Source: Diadophis punctatus similis
Lineage: Eukaryota; Chordata; Lepidosauria; Squamata; Dipsadidae
Direction: 5' to 3'
Assembly (NCBI GenBank): GCA_023053685.1
Contig: JALIGW010000004.1
Coordinates: 86,444,249 to 86,508,248 of the forward strand
Length of the DNA: 64,000 nt
In this document: in pieces, positions 25,925 through 39,060 of the stretch
Position numbering within the stretch: the first letter of the stretch is position 1
How the letters are laid out: each line of letters begins with the position of its first letter
Position numbers and translations under genes: made by a program
Notes under the pieces: model-generated
The model's input: only the letters and a program-made list of their open reading frames with translations
Databases searched by the model: none
Told to the model about the DNA's origin: nothing

Positions 25925-27752
25925 CAGTGGTGGCCAACCTGAAGCGTCCCATGCGCCAATTGGCCCAGGCGTCCTGGGTGGGCGGGCCTGCCTGGATGCC
26001 GCCATTTGAGTTTTGCCTCTGCGCATGCGCAGAACGCTGTGCGCATGCGCAGAGGGCAAAAGATCGCAAATGACAGCATCCAGGTGGGCGGGGGGGGAGG
26101 CGGGAGGGAGGCTCTGCCGGCCGCCTCCTTTCCTTGCCTCCCACTGCTTTTCGGCTCTGCCGCCGCTGCTGCCTCCTCCTTTCCTTGCCTCCTGCCGCAG
26201 GAGGCGAGGAAAGGAGGAGGCAGCAGCGGCGGCTGCAGAGCTGAAAAGCGGTGGGAGCCGAAGGGGAGGCTCCGTCGCCGCAACAGCCCCGGACCTACGA
26301 CAAAGAACGAGGCAGGGTCACCTTCACACTCACGAAGGGCCCGCCTGCACCGCATTCACCTCCGGGACTGGGAATCCCCCGCTTTGGCTCTTCACGCAAA
26401 CCCGGTGTTGCCAGAGAACCCCAAAGCTCCCCATTTGGCAGGGCTCCGTTCCCGAGCTTGGCTCCCTCCATCGGAGGGTGGCTGGCCGGCCGGGCGAGCG
26501 AGGCTTTGGGCGGCCGGGCGAGCGAGGCTTTGGGCGACGGGCGGCGGGCAGGCGGCGGCCGCATCCGGCCAAGCGCTCACTCGCTCCCCCCGCCGGCCCT
26601 CCCAGAGCAGCTCCGGGGACATAAAGGAGGCGGATGGACATCTTGGAAAGCTGCAGGCGGGGGAAGGGCGCCGAAGGAAGCACTACTTACGGTTCCTGAA
26701 GCCGCCTGGCAGAAAGCGCGCCCGGGGAGGCGGGCATGGAGGAGCGGCGAAGGCGAGGCGCTCCGGCCCGGGCGAGGGACGGTCGCCGAGGAGGAAGGCC
26801 TGCGCCTCCGCCTGCGGAACTTGGCCCCAGCCCGCCGCTCCCCAAAGCCCAGCGCTGCAGGTGCCTTCAGGAGCCCTGAAGCTCTGCCGGCCGCCTCCTT
26901 TCTTCGCCTCCCGCCTCCCCTTCGGCTCTGCCGGCAGAGCTTCAGGGCTCCTGAAGGCACCTGCAGCGCTGGGCTTTGGGGAGCGGCGGGCTGGGGCCAA
27001 GTTCCGCAGGCGGAGGCGCAGGCCTTCCTCCTCGGCGACCGTCCCTCGCCCGGGCCGGAGCGCCTCGCCTTCGCCGCTCCTCCATGCCCGCCTCCCCGGG
27101 CGCGCTTTCTGCCAGACGACTTCAGGAACCGTAAGTAGTGCTTCCTTCGGCGCCCTTCCCCCGCCTGCAGCTTTCCAAGATGTCCATCTGCCTCCTTTAT
27201 GTCCCCGGAGCTGCTCTGGGAGGGCCGGCGGGGGGAGCGAGCGAGCGCTTGGCCGGATGCGGCCGCCGCCTGCCTGCCGCCCGTCGCCCAAAGCCTTGCT
27301 CGCCCGGCCGCCCAAAGCCTCGCTCGAACGGCCCACCAGCTGCCCTCCGGGCGAGCGGGAGGCGAGGAAAGGAGGAGGCAGCAGCGGCGGCAGAGCCGAA
27401 AAGCAGTGGGAGGCAAGGAAAGGAGGCGGCTGGCAGAGCCTCCCCTTCGGCTCTGCTGGTCGCTTCCTTTCCTCGCCTCCCACCGCCCCTTCGGCTCTGC
27501 GCACGGCGGGGAGAGCTGCGTGACGCGTGTCCTACCTGGGACTTGTTCCGTCGCGTTCCTCGGTAGTGTGTCCAAGGCAGCCCATTCTAAAAGAGAAAGT
27601 CTCGCGAGTTCAAACTTCTCAAACTCGCGAGACGATCTCTTTTAGAACGGGCTGCCCTGGACACAATACTGAGGAACGCGACGGTGGATGCGCCACTTGA
27701 AATCGTGGAATGCGCCACATTTGGCGCATGCGCCACAGTTTGGCCACCCCTG
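25925..27752. mobile_element. GC-rich foldback hAT element, 1.83 kb
   Basis: The ends are CAGTGGTGGCCAACCTGAAG and the complement of CACAGTTTGGCCACCCCTG. An exact 8-base duplication ACTTAGAG lies at 25917-25924 and 27753-27760. The interior is very rich in G+C and CpG and is built of inverted repeats. A large palindrome has about 404-bp arms at 26487-26890 and 26931-27334 with a 40-bp centre. A second has about 62-bp arms at 27549-27610 and 27622-27683. Smaller hairpins occur at 26175-26222. Frames of up to 505 codons occur on both strands, but they mirror the palindrome and look non-coding. Confidence 0.88.
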
Positions 27753-27760
27753 ACTTAGAG

Positions 27761-28794
27761 GAACCATAAATTGAGAGAGAGACAGAGACAGAGACAGAGA
27801 CTCAGCATGACTAATGGCACCAGGCATTAGGTATTATCCTGCCGAGGGTCAATTTTCCTTTTACGTTTTCTCCTAAATGGCCAAGAATGGCTAAATCACA
27901 GCATGTAGCAGATCTGGACTGCAAAAATCCAGCTGGTCAGTAGATGGCAAAGAAACTCAGCAAACTCTCAACATTTTGCTGTCCCCTTGTAGTCACCCGG
28001 CATTTTGCAGTTCAGATCTGGTATCCCTGATATTGAGAGAACGGTTTTCTACTGTATTGACATTAACACGCATAAATCATCTGCATAGTGGGGGGGGGCG
28101 GGGACAACAACCCCAGTGTGGATTGTATCAAAGCCATCCGATGCTGTTTCTCACCATGTCCTGGAAGGCCAGTATGGAAAAACTCTAAAAAGAGAAAAAC
28201 TCTTGAAATTTTGCAGACGGCTTCCCTGATGAATGTGTACATCTGCAAATAGTTATGAAGTAGATGCTTTGCTCTCTTGTTGAATTGGGGGGGGGATCCT
28301 GCCAAAGAAACATCTCACAATTTTAGAAAAATGTAAATTTGTAGTCCACCTTAACTTCGAAGGGTTCCTTGAAAACGTAAGCCGTGTTATTCAATTAGTA
28401 ATTGCAGCTGTGCAAACACACTGTAGATAACAAAAGATGGCAAAACCGCTGATGGCTTGTCTTTTAGGCCTAAGCCAACGCAACAAGTATTTCACATACA
28501 GCAGGCGGCTTAAATTGTACAAAGGGTGAGAGTTTTACTGAATAGGAGTGAAACCTAAAGGCAGTGAAAACTCTTCTCTATAGGAAAATCACTGAATCAA
28601 TACAGGCTTTGGGCTTTATTAAGTGAAAATATCACTATATTTTGGGGGAAATAATCTCTGCTCCAGAATAACTGTCCGTTGCCATCATTCCTCTCCTTGA
28701 ATTGTTTTTCTAAAACTGACTCTTCCATTCAATCTTTGGCATAACCACATAGTGCAACCTTTCATATGCTAACTGGGAGACAGTTACTACAGTA
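27761..28794. other. intron 4 stretch, no feature recognised
   Basis: A GAGACA run at about 27774-27802 and two G runs. Otherwise unremarkable. Confidence 0.5.
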
Positions 28795-29290
28795 GAGCAC
28801 AGAATAAGAGGGTTGGAAGGGATCTTGGAGATCTTCTAGTTCAACCCCTGCTCAAGCAGGAGACCCTGTACCAGGGGTGGCCAAACTATGGTCTTTGAGG
28901 ACCTGTGGACTTCAACTCCCAGAATTCCTGAGCCAGCCATGCATGCATGGCTGGCTCAGGAATTCTGGGAGTTGAAGTCCACAGATCCTCAAAGAACCAT
29001 AGTTTGGCCACCCCTGCCCTATACCATTCTGGACTAATGACTGTCCAGTCTCTTCTTAAAAGCCTCCACAGCTTCTGGGGGGAAGCCCCTTCTACTGATC
29101 AATTGTTTTCACTGTCAGGGAATTTCTCCTTAGTTCTAGGTTGCTTCTCTCCTTGATGAGTGTCCATCCGTTACTTCCTGTCCTGCCTTCAGGTGCTTTG
29201 GAGAATAGGTTGACCCCCTCTTCTCTATGACAGTCCCTCAAGTACTGGAAGAGTGCTATCAAACATATTTGAGTCAGACATCTCTGAGGA
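28795..29290 (-). mobile_element. CR1 LINE 3' region interrupted by MITE
   Basis: The sequence GGTTGGAAGGGATCTTGGAG, then TCAACCCCTGCTCAAGCAGG and AGACCCTGTAC continues after the MITE. It resumes as ATTCTGGACTAATGACTGTCC, TCTTCTTAAAAGCCTCCAC and TTCTCCTTAGTTCTAGGTTG. The same order occurs at 30818-32047. Orientation is given as the coding strand of the family, which I infer. Confidence 0.75.
28872..29016. mobile_element. palindromic hAT MITE in CR1
   Basis: This 145-bp palindrome has ends CAGGGGTGGCCAAACTATGG and its complement, with centre AGCCATGCATGCATGGCT. The 8-base flanks are CCCTGTAC (28864-28871) and CCCTATAC (29017-29024), one mismatch. Confidence 0.92.
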
Positions 29291-30817
29291 GTACTTCATT
29301 GGAGCAAATCTGCTTTGATCAAACAGAGTGCCAATCTATTACACCACCATTCTTAATTTCCATCCCATCCTCTTTGTCCATCCTTTCACATTTAACACAC
29401 CAGGAGACTGGAAAATGACAGCAGCAGATATGAGAACTCTGGATTTCTTACAAGCTGGGGTAACACACACACTCCGCTTGACACAGCTTCGCTCTTCCTC
29501 CTTTCCTATTGACTTTACAACTATTTATTAACAATAAGATCTAAGTCAGAAAGAGAATGCATTTCTCTCTTGTCCTTTGTTCTTTCTGATAAGGAAAAGA
29601 AACTATCCAATTATAGTTATACTATATTAAAAATCCAAAGTGTTTCTAACAGGCAGTAATCACTTTGCACCAAAACAAAATAACCAAACAGATCTTAAGC
29701 ACAAGCTTAAAAATAAACAAGGATTTTACATCTCCAGACAACTTGTCTGTCATTGCTAGGACTTAATGTATAGGTTGGCTTTGTTTTTAAAAGTAATGCT
29801 ATTTTCTGACACGGGGGGGTGCACTTTGTGCTTTACAGCTCAGCTAATGATATTTTAAAATTAAAGATGGGAATCTGAGATAGCTTCCTTCCTGGAGATG
29901 GAGAAGTGAAGGGCACCTATTAAAAATATGCCTCCCTTTCATTCTCTTTGAGATAGACATGGGTTCATTCATTAGAGAGATCAAAGGAAACTCATCCAAC
30001 TTTGATCCCGATTTATATAAACTCCTGGCTGGTTCATTGCAAACAGTGATAGGGCTGGAAGTAAAGAACAATGCAACAAGGCTTTGTGCCACTTGGGTTG
30101 TTGTTTCCAGATTTGTGTGATGTCACAGTGTGGGCTGTTTAGGGAGGCTTCTGGCTTTCTTCTGTTTCTCTCCGGATTTGGAAACTGCAAAAAAGTTCCC
30201 CTCCCCCTTTGAATTGTTGAATCTGCAGCCCTTCTGAGTAGCTGATTTTCCCGTCAGTGGAAACATTGTCTCTCTGTGCCCCCATCATCTGAACTCACAA
30301 AGCCCTCCGTGTTTCCCACCCCATAGAGGCCATAGAGTCTCCTGCTGCTACAACTAGTCCCTTCCTTTGCTTAGAACCAGTACCCTCTCCCCTCTAAACC
30401 AAGCCAGGCTGATTCAGCAACAGGCAATCCTGGTCACAGCTTTGGAGAAGACATCTGGTTGCAAAACTGCCTACATACCATAATGACATCCATGCGATTT
30501 GCAAAGTCTATAAATGCAACAGAAGAATTGGGGTCTTGGCCACCAGAAGCACCAGCATCTGCCATGGTCAAAACAGGCCAGATGATGGACACACTCCTAT
30601 GTCTACTACGTTGCCTTTTTTGAACACCCTTGCAAACACCCCTGACAGGACATTTCTCTCATAGGAACCATGACTTTGTTTGTTGTGCCAAAAGTGAAGT
30701 TGTTACAGGTGAATACAGAATACATAAATCTGATAACAAAGCATGCTGTGCTCACATCAGTGATGATCTTGGTAGTTCCATGCTGAAAGAGTATCTTGAT
30801 GCATCCTAGAATGCAGA
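29291..30817. other. intron 4 stretch, no gene supported
   Basis: No exon or recognisable repeat. Short frames lack motifs. Confidence 0.5.
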
Positions 30818-30889
30818 ATGTACATAGAGCTGGAAGGGACCTTGGAGGTCTTCTAGTCCAGTCCCCTGCTCAAGCAGGAGACCCTATAC

Positions 30890-31707
30890 CAGGGGTGTCA
30901 AACTCGATTTCATTGAGGGCCCCATCAGGGTTGTTGTCAGGCCTGGAAACCATCTTGGGCCTTGGATCTTCAGGCCTGCCACATTTAGTGCTGTGGGAAA
31001 CTGGGAGGGGGGATTGTGTGAGTGGGGAGATATAGTCAAAATAACAAAATTCCTTTCTCCGAGAGTCAAGGTCACTCTGCCCTGCACCTGGAGGGGTCGG
31101 TGCGTTGATTGGACCATGTGATGGACATGTGGGTGCTGGGGTAGGGACTTGGACTTTCAACTGGGTGGGGAAACCCTGGAAGCTTTCAGATTTTGGGTTT
31201 TCCCAGATGTGCCAATATGACATCTCTAATAAAATGGAACTTTGAGGAGACTCAAGCCTCGGAGTTTTCTTTCGTTGGGGGTATTCCTTGGAACCCTGAC
31301 AGTTGTGTTCGACCTCGGGGGGGCTGGGGGGGCATGGCCAGCTCAAAGTCACTCATGTCAGTGACCCGAGCGCTCTGCCAGCGAGAATGGAGCTCGAGAG
31401 GGCCACCCGCAGCCCTCGCGAGCTCTCTTTTCACTGGCAGAGGCACTGCGGGCCAGTCCTCCTTCGCTCTTTCCAGGGAGGCCCCACGGGCCAGATCTAA
31501 GCACCCCGCAGGCCAGATCTGGCTCCTGGGCCTTGAGTTTGACACCTGACTAGGTGGCTCAGTGGCTAAGACACTGAGCTTGTCGACCAGAAAGGTCAGC
31601 AGTTCGGCGGTTCGAATCCCTAGTATAGGTCTCCTGGATGAGCAGGGGGTTGGACTAGATGACCTCCAACATCCCTTCCAACTCTGTTACTGTTACTGTT
31701 ACCTCTG
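30890..31707. mobile_element. hAT element inserted in CR1
   Basis: It starts CAGGGGTGTCAAACTCGATT. Its right end, after removing the nested SINE, is the complement (GAGTTTGACACCTCTG). Exact 8-base repeats CCCTATAC flank it (30882-30889 and 31708-31715). The interior is GC-rich with no transposase frame. Confidence 0.85.
31548..31700 (+). mobile_element. SINE with CR1-like tail inside hAT terminus
   Basis: The head is TAGGTGGCTCAGTGGCTAAG, then GTTCGGCGGTTCGAATCCCT. The tail is GGGGTTGGACTAGATGACC, then TCCCTTCCAACTCTGTTACT, with TGTTAC repeats as in CR1 3' ends. ACCT flanks both sides (31544-31547 and 31701-31704), consistent with insertion within the last bases of the hAT end. Confidence 0.8.
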
Positions 31708-32047
31708 CCCTATACTATTTCAGACAAGTGGCTGTCCAGTCTCTTCTTAAAAACCTCCAGTGATGAAGTGCCCATGATTTCTGAATGGCAAGTTGTTCCA
31801 CTGGTTAATTGTTCTCACTGTTAGGAAGTTTTTCTCCTTCTCTCCTTGGTTAGTTTCCATCCATTGCTTCTTGTTTCTTGTCTTCTGGTGCTTTGGAGAA
31901 TAAGTTGACCCCTCTTCTTTGTGGCAGCCCTTCAAATACTGGAATACTGCTATCATGTCATCCCTAGTCCTTCTTATATATCGGGTTGACCATTGCTGCA
32001 TGTTTCTGTCTTTCTTCTTTTCTTGAAAGTCTTCCTTCATTCTCAAG

Positions 32048-33207
32048 GGATAAAATGTTTCAAAGTTACTAGAAAGTTTAATAATAGTTTATGTTTCTTT
32101 AGTGGGGCGAAATGATAAGCCCCACTTAGAACGGACCCTTTAGTTTGTCTGGTTGTGGGTTCACAGTCTGAGATACCCTCCCATGATGATGATGAGTGGA
32201 TGCTTCTAGAGGCAGTTTGTTTCCTTTCCCAAGGAGATGGATTTTATACTGTAGTGCAGATTGGTTGCTTCTTTCAGCCAAGCTGGGCTGTGCTTGCAGT
32301 TGCTGAACAGAGATGGATAACATCAGTGATTAACTTTTGCTGATTAAAGGATGCTGATTAGATAGTTCTTGGAGACATAGCCCTTGGTTGTAGCCTGTGC
32401 TGTTTGCAGATAGTTCAGTTTAATATTGACATGAATATAATATAAATATTATATGGTATATGAATTATATACTTAAACTTTGGAAATTATCATAACATGA
32501 AGCCTTACGGATTTATCGATCGTTTGCAAAGGAATGTCTGTGTCTCATAGTCACTGAATCTATCGTTTACGATAAATCATGGATTACGAGAGAAAGTCCA
32601 GTCCATCATCCCAGATTTACAATCTTTGACTAATGGCGTGTCTTCATTTCCTGCTTTTGAACAGGCTTTCCTTTGGGGAAGAAAAACCTGAGCAATCTTA
32701 TTCTGTGAAGTCGAAGTTTAATACTGTATTTAAAGATCGAGACTTTTTACATTTTTTCTTTCTTTTCCTTTTTCCTTTCTCCCTTTTTCTGATTTTTTCC
32801 TTATCTGTTCCTTTTCATAGAAAATGAGCAAAGGAGACTTAACATTATGTGTTTAACTACTAAATGATTTTTTCCCTAAGAAAGACATTTTTTTAAAAAA
32901 AAAAGTGGTGGTAATTTTTATAAAATTATTACTTAATAAAGTGTATCTTTCTGATTTTATTTTTCTGCATGGGTGGAAATGAAGGGAAGATGTTTAAATC
33001 TCTACTTAAAATATCTGGATGACGCATTTCAGAATATACGCAATGGAGCGGTGGGGTGGGGGGGGTGTAGATCCTCCAGCATCTTAGCACGTCAGCTCTG
33101 GACATGCTAAGTGCTTGATTATATTGTATAAGTATATCTATTACTTTTGATAGTTTTTTTTCCATCTGCAAGTATCTCTTCTAATACTCTCTGTACTTTT
33201 TTTAAAG
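32048..33207. other. intron 4 end, no element recognised
   Basis: AT-rich with a pyrimidine-rich patch at 32740-32830 and the exon 5 acceptor at 33206-33207. Confidence 0.5.
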
Positions 33208-33301
33208 GATCATCTCTTTCATCTAGAAGCTCACCGATTAGAGAAAGGAAGGGGCAGATGTCCATATGCACCAAGTTCTTCCTTCATGTCCACTTTATAT
33301 G
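33208..33301 (+). CDS. SEMA3E: SEMA3E exon 5, Sema domain
   Basis: This 94-base exon has acceptor CTTTTTTTAAAG and donor TATG|GTAATA, entering in phase 0 and leaving in phase 1 (residues 115-146). It reads DHLFHLEAHRLEKGRGRCPY, then APSSSFMSTLYG. The GRGRCP...SSSF pattern is characteristic of SEMA3E. It sits alone, about 19 kb after exon 4 and 5 kb before exon 6, and fills exactly the missing segment with matching phase on both sides. Confidence 0.93.
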
Positions 33302-33584
33302 GTAATAACCTAAGAACTCCTTTCCAGTTCGCACCAATTCTCTATTTCCATCTGCAATGCATCAGTTCTCTTCTTGTTTACTTATGGCGGGTTCTGTTGG
33401 GTTGACCCCTAGAGTCTCAGGGTTGGCCTGCCATCTGTCTTGCCAGTTGCATCACACTGGGGAAACGTCAGGTGTTCTTCAGGCATGGCTACCCTGACTG
33501 ACTGTGTTATTGCAATCCATTATTGTTATCTGTCATGTAATCTGTTCTGAATGTGGGAGAAGGAAGGAAGACAGAAAGAAAAAG

Positions 33585-33712
33585 AAAGATGGTAGGAGGG
33601 GTAGTCTTATATGGCGAGTATATCCCAAACTCTATATTTTAACTAGAAAAGTTGGGGGTCGTCTTATATGCCCAGTTGTCTTATACGCCGGAACATACGG
33701 TACTCAACAGCA
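33585..33712. mobile_element. possible MITE remnant
   Basis: It contains repeated GTCTTATATG and GTCTTATACGCC phrases and ends CGGAACATACGGTA. These phrases are typical of a dispersed vertebrate DNA-element remnant I remember. Only one end is clear and no target duplication was found. Confidence 0.3.
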
Positions 33713-34689
33713 CAACCATCAAAAGCTTAATGGGCCACTTTGGCGATTTAAAGTACATGGCATGAATTTATCGTTTTTTAGGAACCCTCATGATTCAGAG
33801 TAACTTTTACTGAAATGTCTTCATTACAGCTGGAAAAAATGCAGTATAATCTTTTGTGGTTTTCTGTGCATTAAATTAAAATATTGGGCAAACTCCAATC
33901 AAACTTAAGCTTTTCTAAAATGAAATTATTTTAATGGATTAAATTTAAGCAAAAATTTTCCTCAGTGGCAGAGAAGACTTAAATTGTGCTCCTTCCCTAC
34001 CACTTTTACTTTGTTTGGTTGCTCGTTTAACATTTTCTTGTGAATTAGCTTCAGTTTTGGGAGAGATTATTTGATACTAAGGAAAAAACAGTAAGAAACA
34101 CTTCTACTTTTGAATGAATAAATTCTGAATGACAATCAGAAAACAGAATAAGCTTTCAACCATGGCTAATGCTGTATAAAAATGTTAAACGATTGGGCAT
34201 ATTCCATAAATAATTTTATGACTCAAATGTCTAAAACAAGTGAATTCTCCAGTCTGCTTTCAATAAAACAACTTCCTACTTTGTAATGGAGCTGACTGGC
34301 GAGTTAACAAAGACCACACAGGTTCTTGAAAGGAAGGCTGTTTTCTTTGGGCGTGTGGCTTTTGACAAATGGTGGTGGGCCTCTGATCTGCCTCCTTTCT
34401 GCTCCAGAATCTTTCAGCTGCTGTGCCTGAGGAGGAGTAAGATGGATCCCCTGTGCCATTGCTTTTCTCGGTTGACTCCCATTATTTCCAGTTACTCTGT
34501 GGGTGTGGGTGGGTGTGGGTGTTCTGGGGAGGGAGGAGCAAAGAATGTCAGGAGCATACCGGTACATTCCTAGCAGGTGGCTGAAGGCTTGAACCCCAAT
34601 GCCCAGCTAAACCAAGCAGGCACCCAGATGAAGCAGCCCCCATGCGGGAAGATGCTTGAGGTGGAAGGCCACTCTGGAATGAACAGGAT
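33713..34689. other. intron 5 stretch, no gene supported
   Basis: Mixed sequence with a GGGTGTGGGT run near 34500. No exon or element recognised. Confidence 0.5.
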
Positions 34690-35240
34690 ATAATTCTTTA
34701 TTGGCCAAGTGCGATTGGACACACAAGGAATTTGTCTTTGGTGCATATGCGCTCAGTGTACATAAAAGAAAAGATACGTTCGTCAAGAATCATAAAGTAC
34801 AACACTTAATGATAGTCATAAGGTACAAATAAGCAATCAAATCATACTAGGAACCAGTCAATGTAAATCGTAAGGATACAAGCAACCAAGTTACAGTCAT
34901 ACAGTCATTAGTGGGAGGTGATGGGTGATGGTAACGATGAGAAGATTAATAGTAGTGCAGACTTAGTGAATAGTTTGACAGTGTTGAGGGGATTATTTGT
35001 TTAGCAGAGTGATGGCGTTCAGGGAAAAACTGTTCTTGTGTCTAGTTGTCTTGGTGTGCAGTGCTCTATAGCGTCGTTTTGAGGGTAGGAGTTGAAACAG
35101 TTTGTGTCCAGGATGCGAGGGGTCAGTAAATATTCTCACAGCCCTCTTTTTGACTCGTGCAGTATACAGGTCCTCAATGGAAGGCAGGTTGGCAGCAGTT
35201 GTTTTTTCTGCAGTTCTAGCAACAACGGCAAAGGGACCAT
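34690..35240 (-). mobile_element. L2-like LINE 3' end
   Basis: On the minus strand the frame 35262-34993 reads ANLPSIEDLYTARVKKRAVR, then HPGHKLFQLLPSKRRYRAL and TKTTRHKNSFSLNAITLLN. (F)..LPS..RYR....K..R..NSF...A...LN is the usual end of L2-type ORF2. The 3' end carries TTGGCCAAGTGCGATTGGA-type sequence, also seen at 46350-46385 in the opposite orientation. Confidence 0.83.
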
Positions 35241-36275
35241 ACTGAGAGGAGAGAGAAGGCACTTCTGTATTTTCCCAGGGAGAGACTGTATAAATTGATA
35301 GTCAATCTAGTGCCAGGCAGTGTCGCCCATCAGTCAGATGTCACTCAATCAGCGACTGAGAAAGAACCAAGGATCTTCCAGGGCCCTAAGGGGACTGTGA
35401 TGCGGCTACATTCAAGTCTTCAAGTCAGCCAGATCCTCCCGTTGAAAGGCTGGAAGGATGTAGCAAAGACCTATGGAAATTGGGAAGATACATATTTCTT
35501 TTTTTCAAACGTTGCTGAATAAATCTAATCAGAGGCTCTTATCGCTGCATCAAGATGTCACCATTGAAGGAAGATCTAGTCCTGTATGTGGATTGATATT
35601 TCAGTATTCTAGAAAATGCTTCATCAGACAATTCTGGCTGAGCACAAACATTCTCACTGAAAGTAAATTTACAGCCAAGTAAATCCAACATTATTAATTC
35701 TAGACCTTTAAAGATCCTACTACTGAAGAAATTCTGACTCTGCCTTGCAAGAAGAAAATTGCCAGTAAAAATGAGTTTGAAATACAGTTGCATCTTTTCT
35801 AAAGGGCTGATCTGCACGTTAAATTTCTCAATCGATCATTTAACACCATAGGTGTACAATTATGCAAATTCTCCAGCACATTTGCCAAGTTAATTCCACG
35901 CTTGAAATGGGCTATTAGTTATATTTTTATTAGAGAGCTGTTTGTGGAAATGGCTGCAGTTACTGAAAAGTTTCAAGAGATGTTTGGCTTGTTATCTTTG
36001 GGTTTCCCCATCCCAGAAAGAAAACGCAGCTTCCTCTGGAAAAGTCAGAATAAAGATGGCCTCTTGTTAGCCGCAAAGATGGGAGGCCTTCAGGCCCTTT
36101 GAAGACGCGGTTGCTGAAGCTCGCGAAAGGGCCCAGGAGGGCCCACAGAGAGCTGGCACCCCCAGGGAAGACCAGGAACGTCAGATCAGACTAAAGAAGC
36201 CCCAAACTATAGAACAGGGAAATCACAGCTATGCCATAGTGTAGATAATATAGATATGCAGAAATTTTTATTTTA

Positions 36276-36278
<3 letters not shown>
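35241..36278. other. intron 5 stretch, possible conserved block
   Basis: 35820-35960 is non-repetitive and AT-rich, with an ATGCAAAT octamer at about 35863. Conservation cannot be judged from one sequence. Confidence 0.35.

Positions 36279-36336
<58 letters not shown>
36279..36336. repeat. CA microsatellite
   Basis: Pure CA repeat. A second one lies at 36619-36658. Confidence 0.98.
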
Positions 36337-36337
<1 letters not shown>

Positions 36338-36616
36338 GACAAGTCTGGACAGCAATACTGTAAGGTAAGAATCTAGAACAGAGATAAAATGCTCTTGCAG
36401 AGACTGGAATTATGACAAGCAGTTTCTGAATCTGCTGTGGAAGCCTCGGAAAGACACAGCTGCTTCCATGAGTCATAGAGAGAAGCTCCAGACTCCTATG
36501 GAAACCAAAGGTTTTTCTCTTAGGTGGGCCTGTTTTCAAATATAATGAAAAGCTGAGTCTGGGGGAGTCCAATGATTGGAGTCCTGCTGGCTAAACAATC
36601 TGGGTCCTAAGGCTAA

Positions 36617-37887
<1,271 letters not shown>

Positions 37888-38242
37888 TATTATCAGGCCT
37901 GTACAAACTCCCCAACCCCCCCCCCTTCTACCCTCCTGGCCTGGACTCAACTCATTGCCCAGACCAGGAGCACAGCTGGGGATGCCTCATTTTTCATATA
38001 TTTTGGCCAGCGTGACACAAATGAGCTCACAATCACAGTCTGTGATACAGGATTTCTAAACTTGAGTGTACCCTGCAAGCCACAGACATGCACACCCTCA
38101 GGGGATCGCTTCCTCTGAGGACGTCACTTCCACGCTGTGGTCAAGAAAACGACATGGCTGTGGTCATGCTGTCATTAGGAATTGAGTTGGCCTTGCTGAA
38201 GGCTTTACTTAACTCCCCCCCCCTTGTCTCTTTGGTCTTCAG

Positions 38243-38362
38243 GAAGCGAGCTATTTACTGGACTGTACAGTGACTACTGGGGGAGAGACGCTGCCATCTT
38301 CCGCCTGATGGGCCGCCTGGCTCACATCCGGACCGAGCCTGACGATGAGCGGCTGCTGAAAG
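38243..38362 (+). CDS. SEMA3E: SEMA3E exon 6, Sema domain
   Basis: This 120-base exon enters and leaves in phase 1, with acceptor TTTGGTCTTCAG and donor AAAG|GTACAA (residues 146-185 plus part of 186). It encodes SELFTGLYSDYWGRDAAIF, then RLMGRLAHIRTEPDDERLLK. The stretch RDAAIFR..G...HIRTE..D.R.L is conserved across class 3 semaphorins. Confidence 0.95.
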
Positions 38363-38871
38363 GTACAAATGGCTCTAAGTAATAATGACACTGATGAGGA
38401 CAACAATGGCAATCGCCAGAATAAAGCATCAGAAACACTATTTCAGGGTACTTTGCTAGCCTCTGCCGTAGGTCTTCTCCCACAAAGCACGGTGGTCAGT
38501 CCTTATATTATCGTCATGGAGTTGGGCCATGATACAAGTTATTTTAGAGAGGTTCCTAATCTCGTATGGGACAATGCAAATAGAAGGTATGCTTTGCAAA
38601 GTTTTGATTAGCCGAGAGGTTATGCCCTGCCATAGTCTGCCTAGCCAAACATTCTTTCCTGCAATGCTAGCTAGTTCTGCAGCAGAAGAATACACGAGGA
38701 CACCCCAAGAGCAAAAGAGCTTTGAACTGGAAACACTGCCTTAGAATCTGGAATAATTGTTTCATGTCCAAAATGAGCTGTTCTGGTGTTCTTCAAACCT
38801 TATTGTATGCAATTTTGCTGACATTGGAATTAATCAGTTTCATCAATGCCGTATCTCACTGTCTCTTTAAG

Positions 38872-39014
38872 AACCTAAATTTGTTAGTTCCCACGTGATT
38901 CCTGACAATGAAGACCGGGAAGACAACAAGGTTTATTTCTTCTTCACCGAGAAAGCGTTGGAGGCAGAAGCAGGTGCCCATGCGCTCTATGCCAGAGTGG
39001 GCCGAGTCTGTGCG
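38872..39014 (+). CDS. SEMA3E: SEMA3E exon 7, Sema domain
   Basis: This 143-base exon has acceptor TGTCTCTTTAAG and donor GCG|GTAAGA, entering in phase 1 and leaving in phase 0 (residues 186-233). It encodes EPKFVSSHVIPDNEDREDN, then KVYFFFTEKALEAEAGAHA and RVGRVCA. KVYFFF.E is one of the best-conserved Sema strands. A pure CCTT pyrimidine repeat starts about 46 bases past the exon end. Confidence 0.96.
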
Positions 39015-39060
39015 GTAAGAAACACTTTTATTTCCGTCTACTGGGGATTGGCTGCTTTTT

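Larger units (their letters stand above)
30818..32047 (-). mobile_element. second CR1 copy, split by hAT and SINE
   Basis: CR1 sequence at 30818-30889 (GGACCTTGGAGGTCTTCTAG, then CAGGAGACCCTATAC) resumes at 31708. It then reads CCCTATACTATTTCAGACAA, GTCTCTTCTTAAAAACCTCC, and on to about 32047. The insert between the two parts is described separately. Confidence 0.8.

Noticed and set aside
26006..27523. 505-codon open frame, with similarly long frames on the other strand
   Set aside because: It lies wholly in the GC-rich foldback hAT element. Stops are rare because of composition, the minus-strand frames mirror it through the palindrome, and the residues are low-complexity Ala/Gly/Pro/Arg with no domain.
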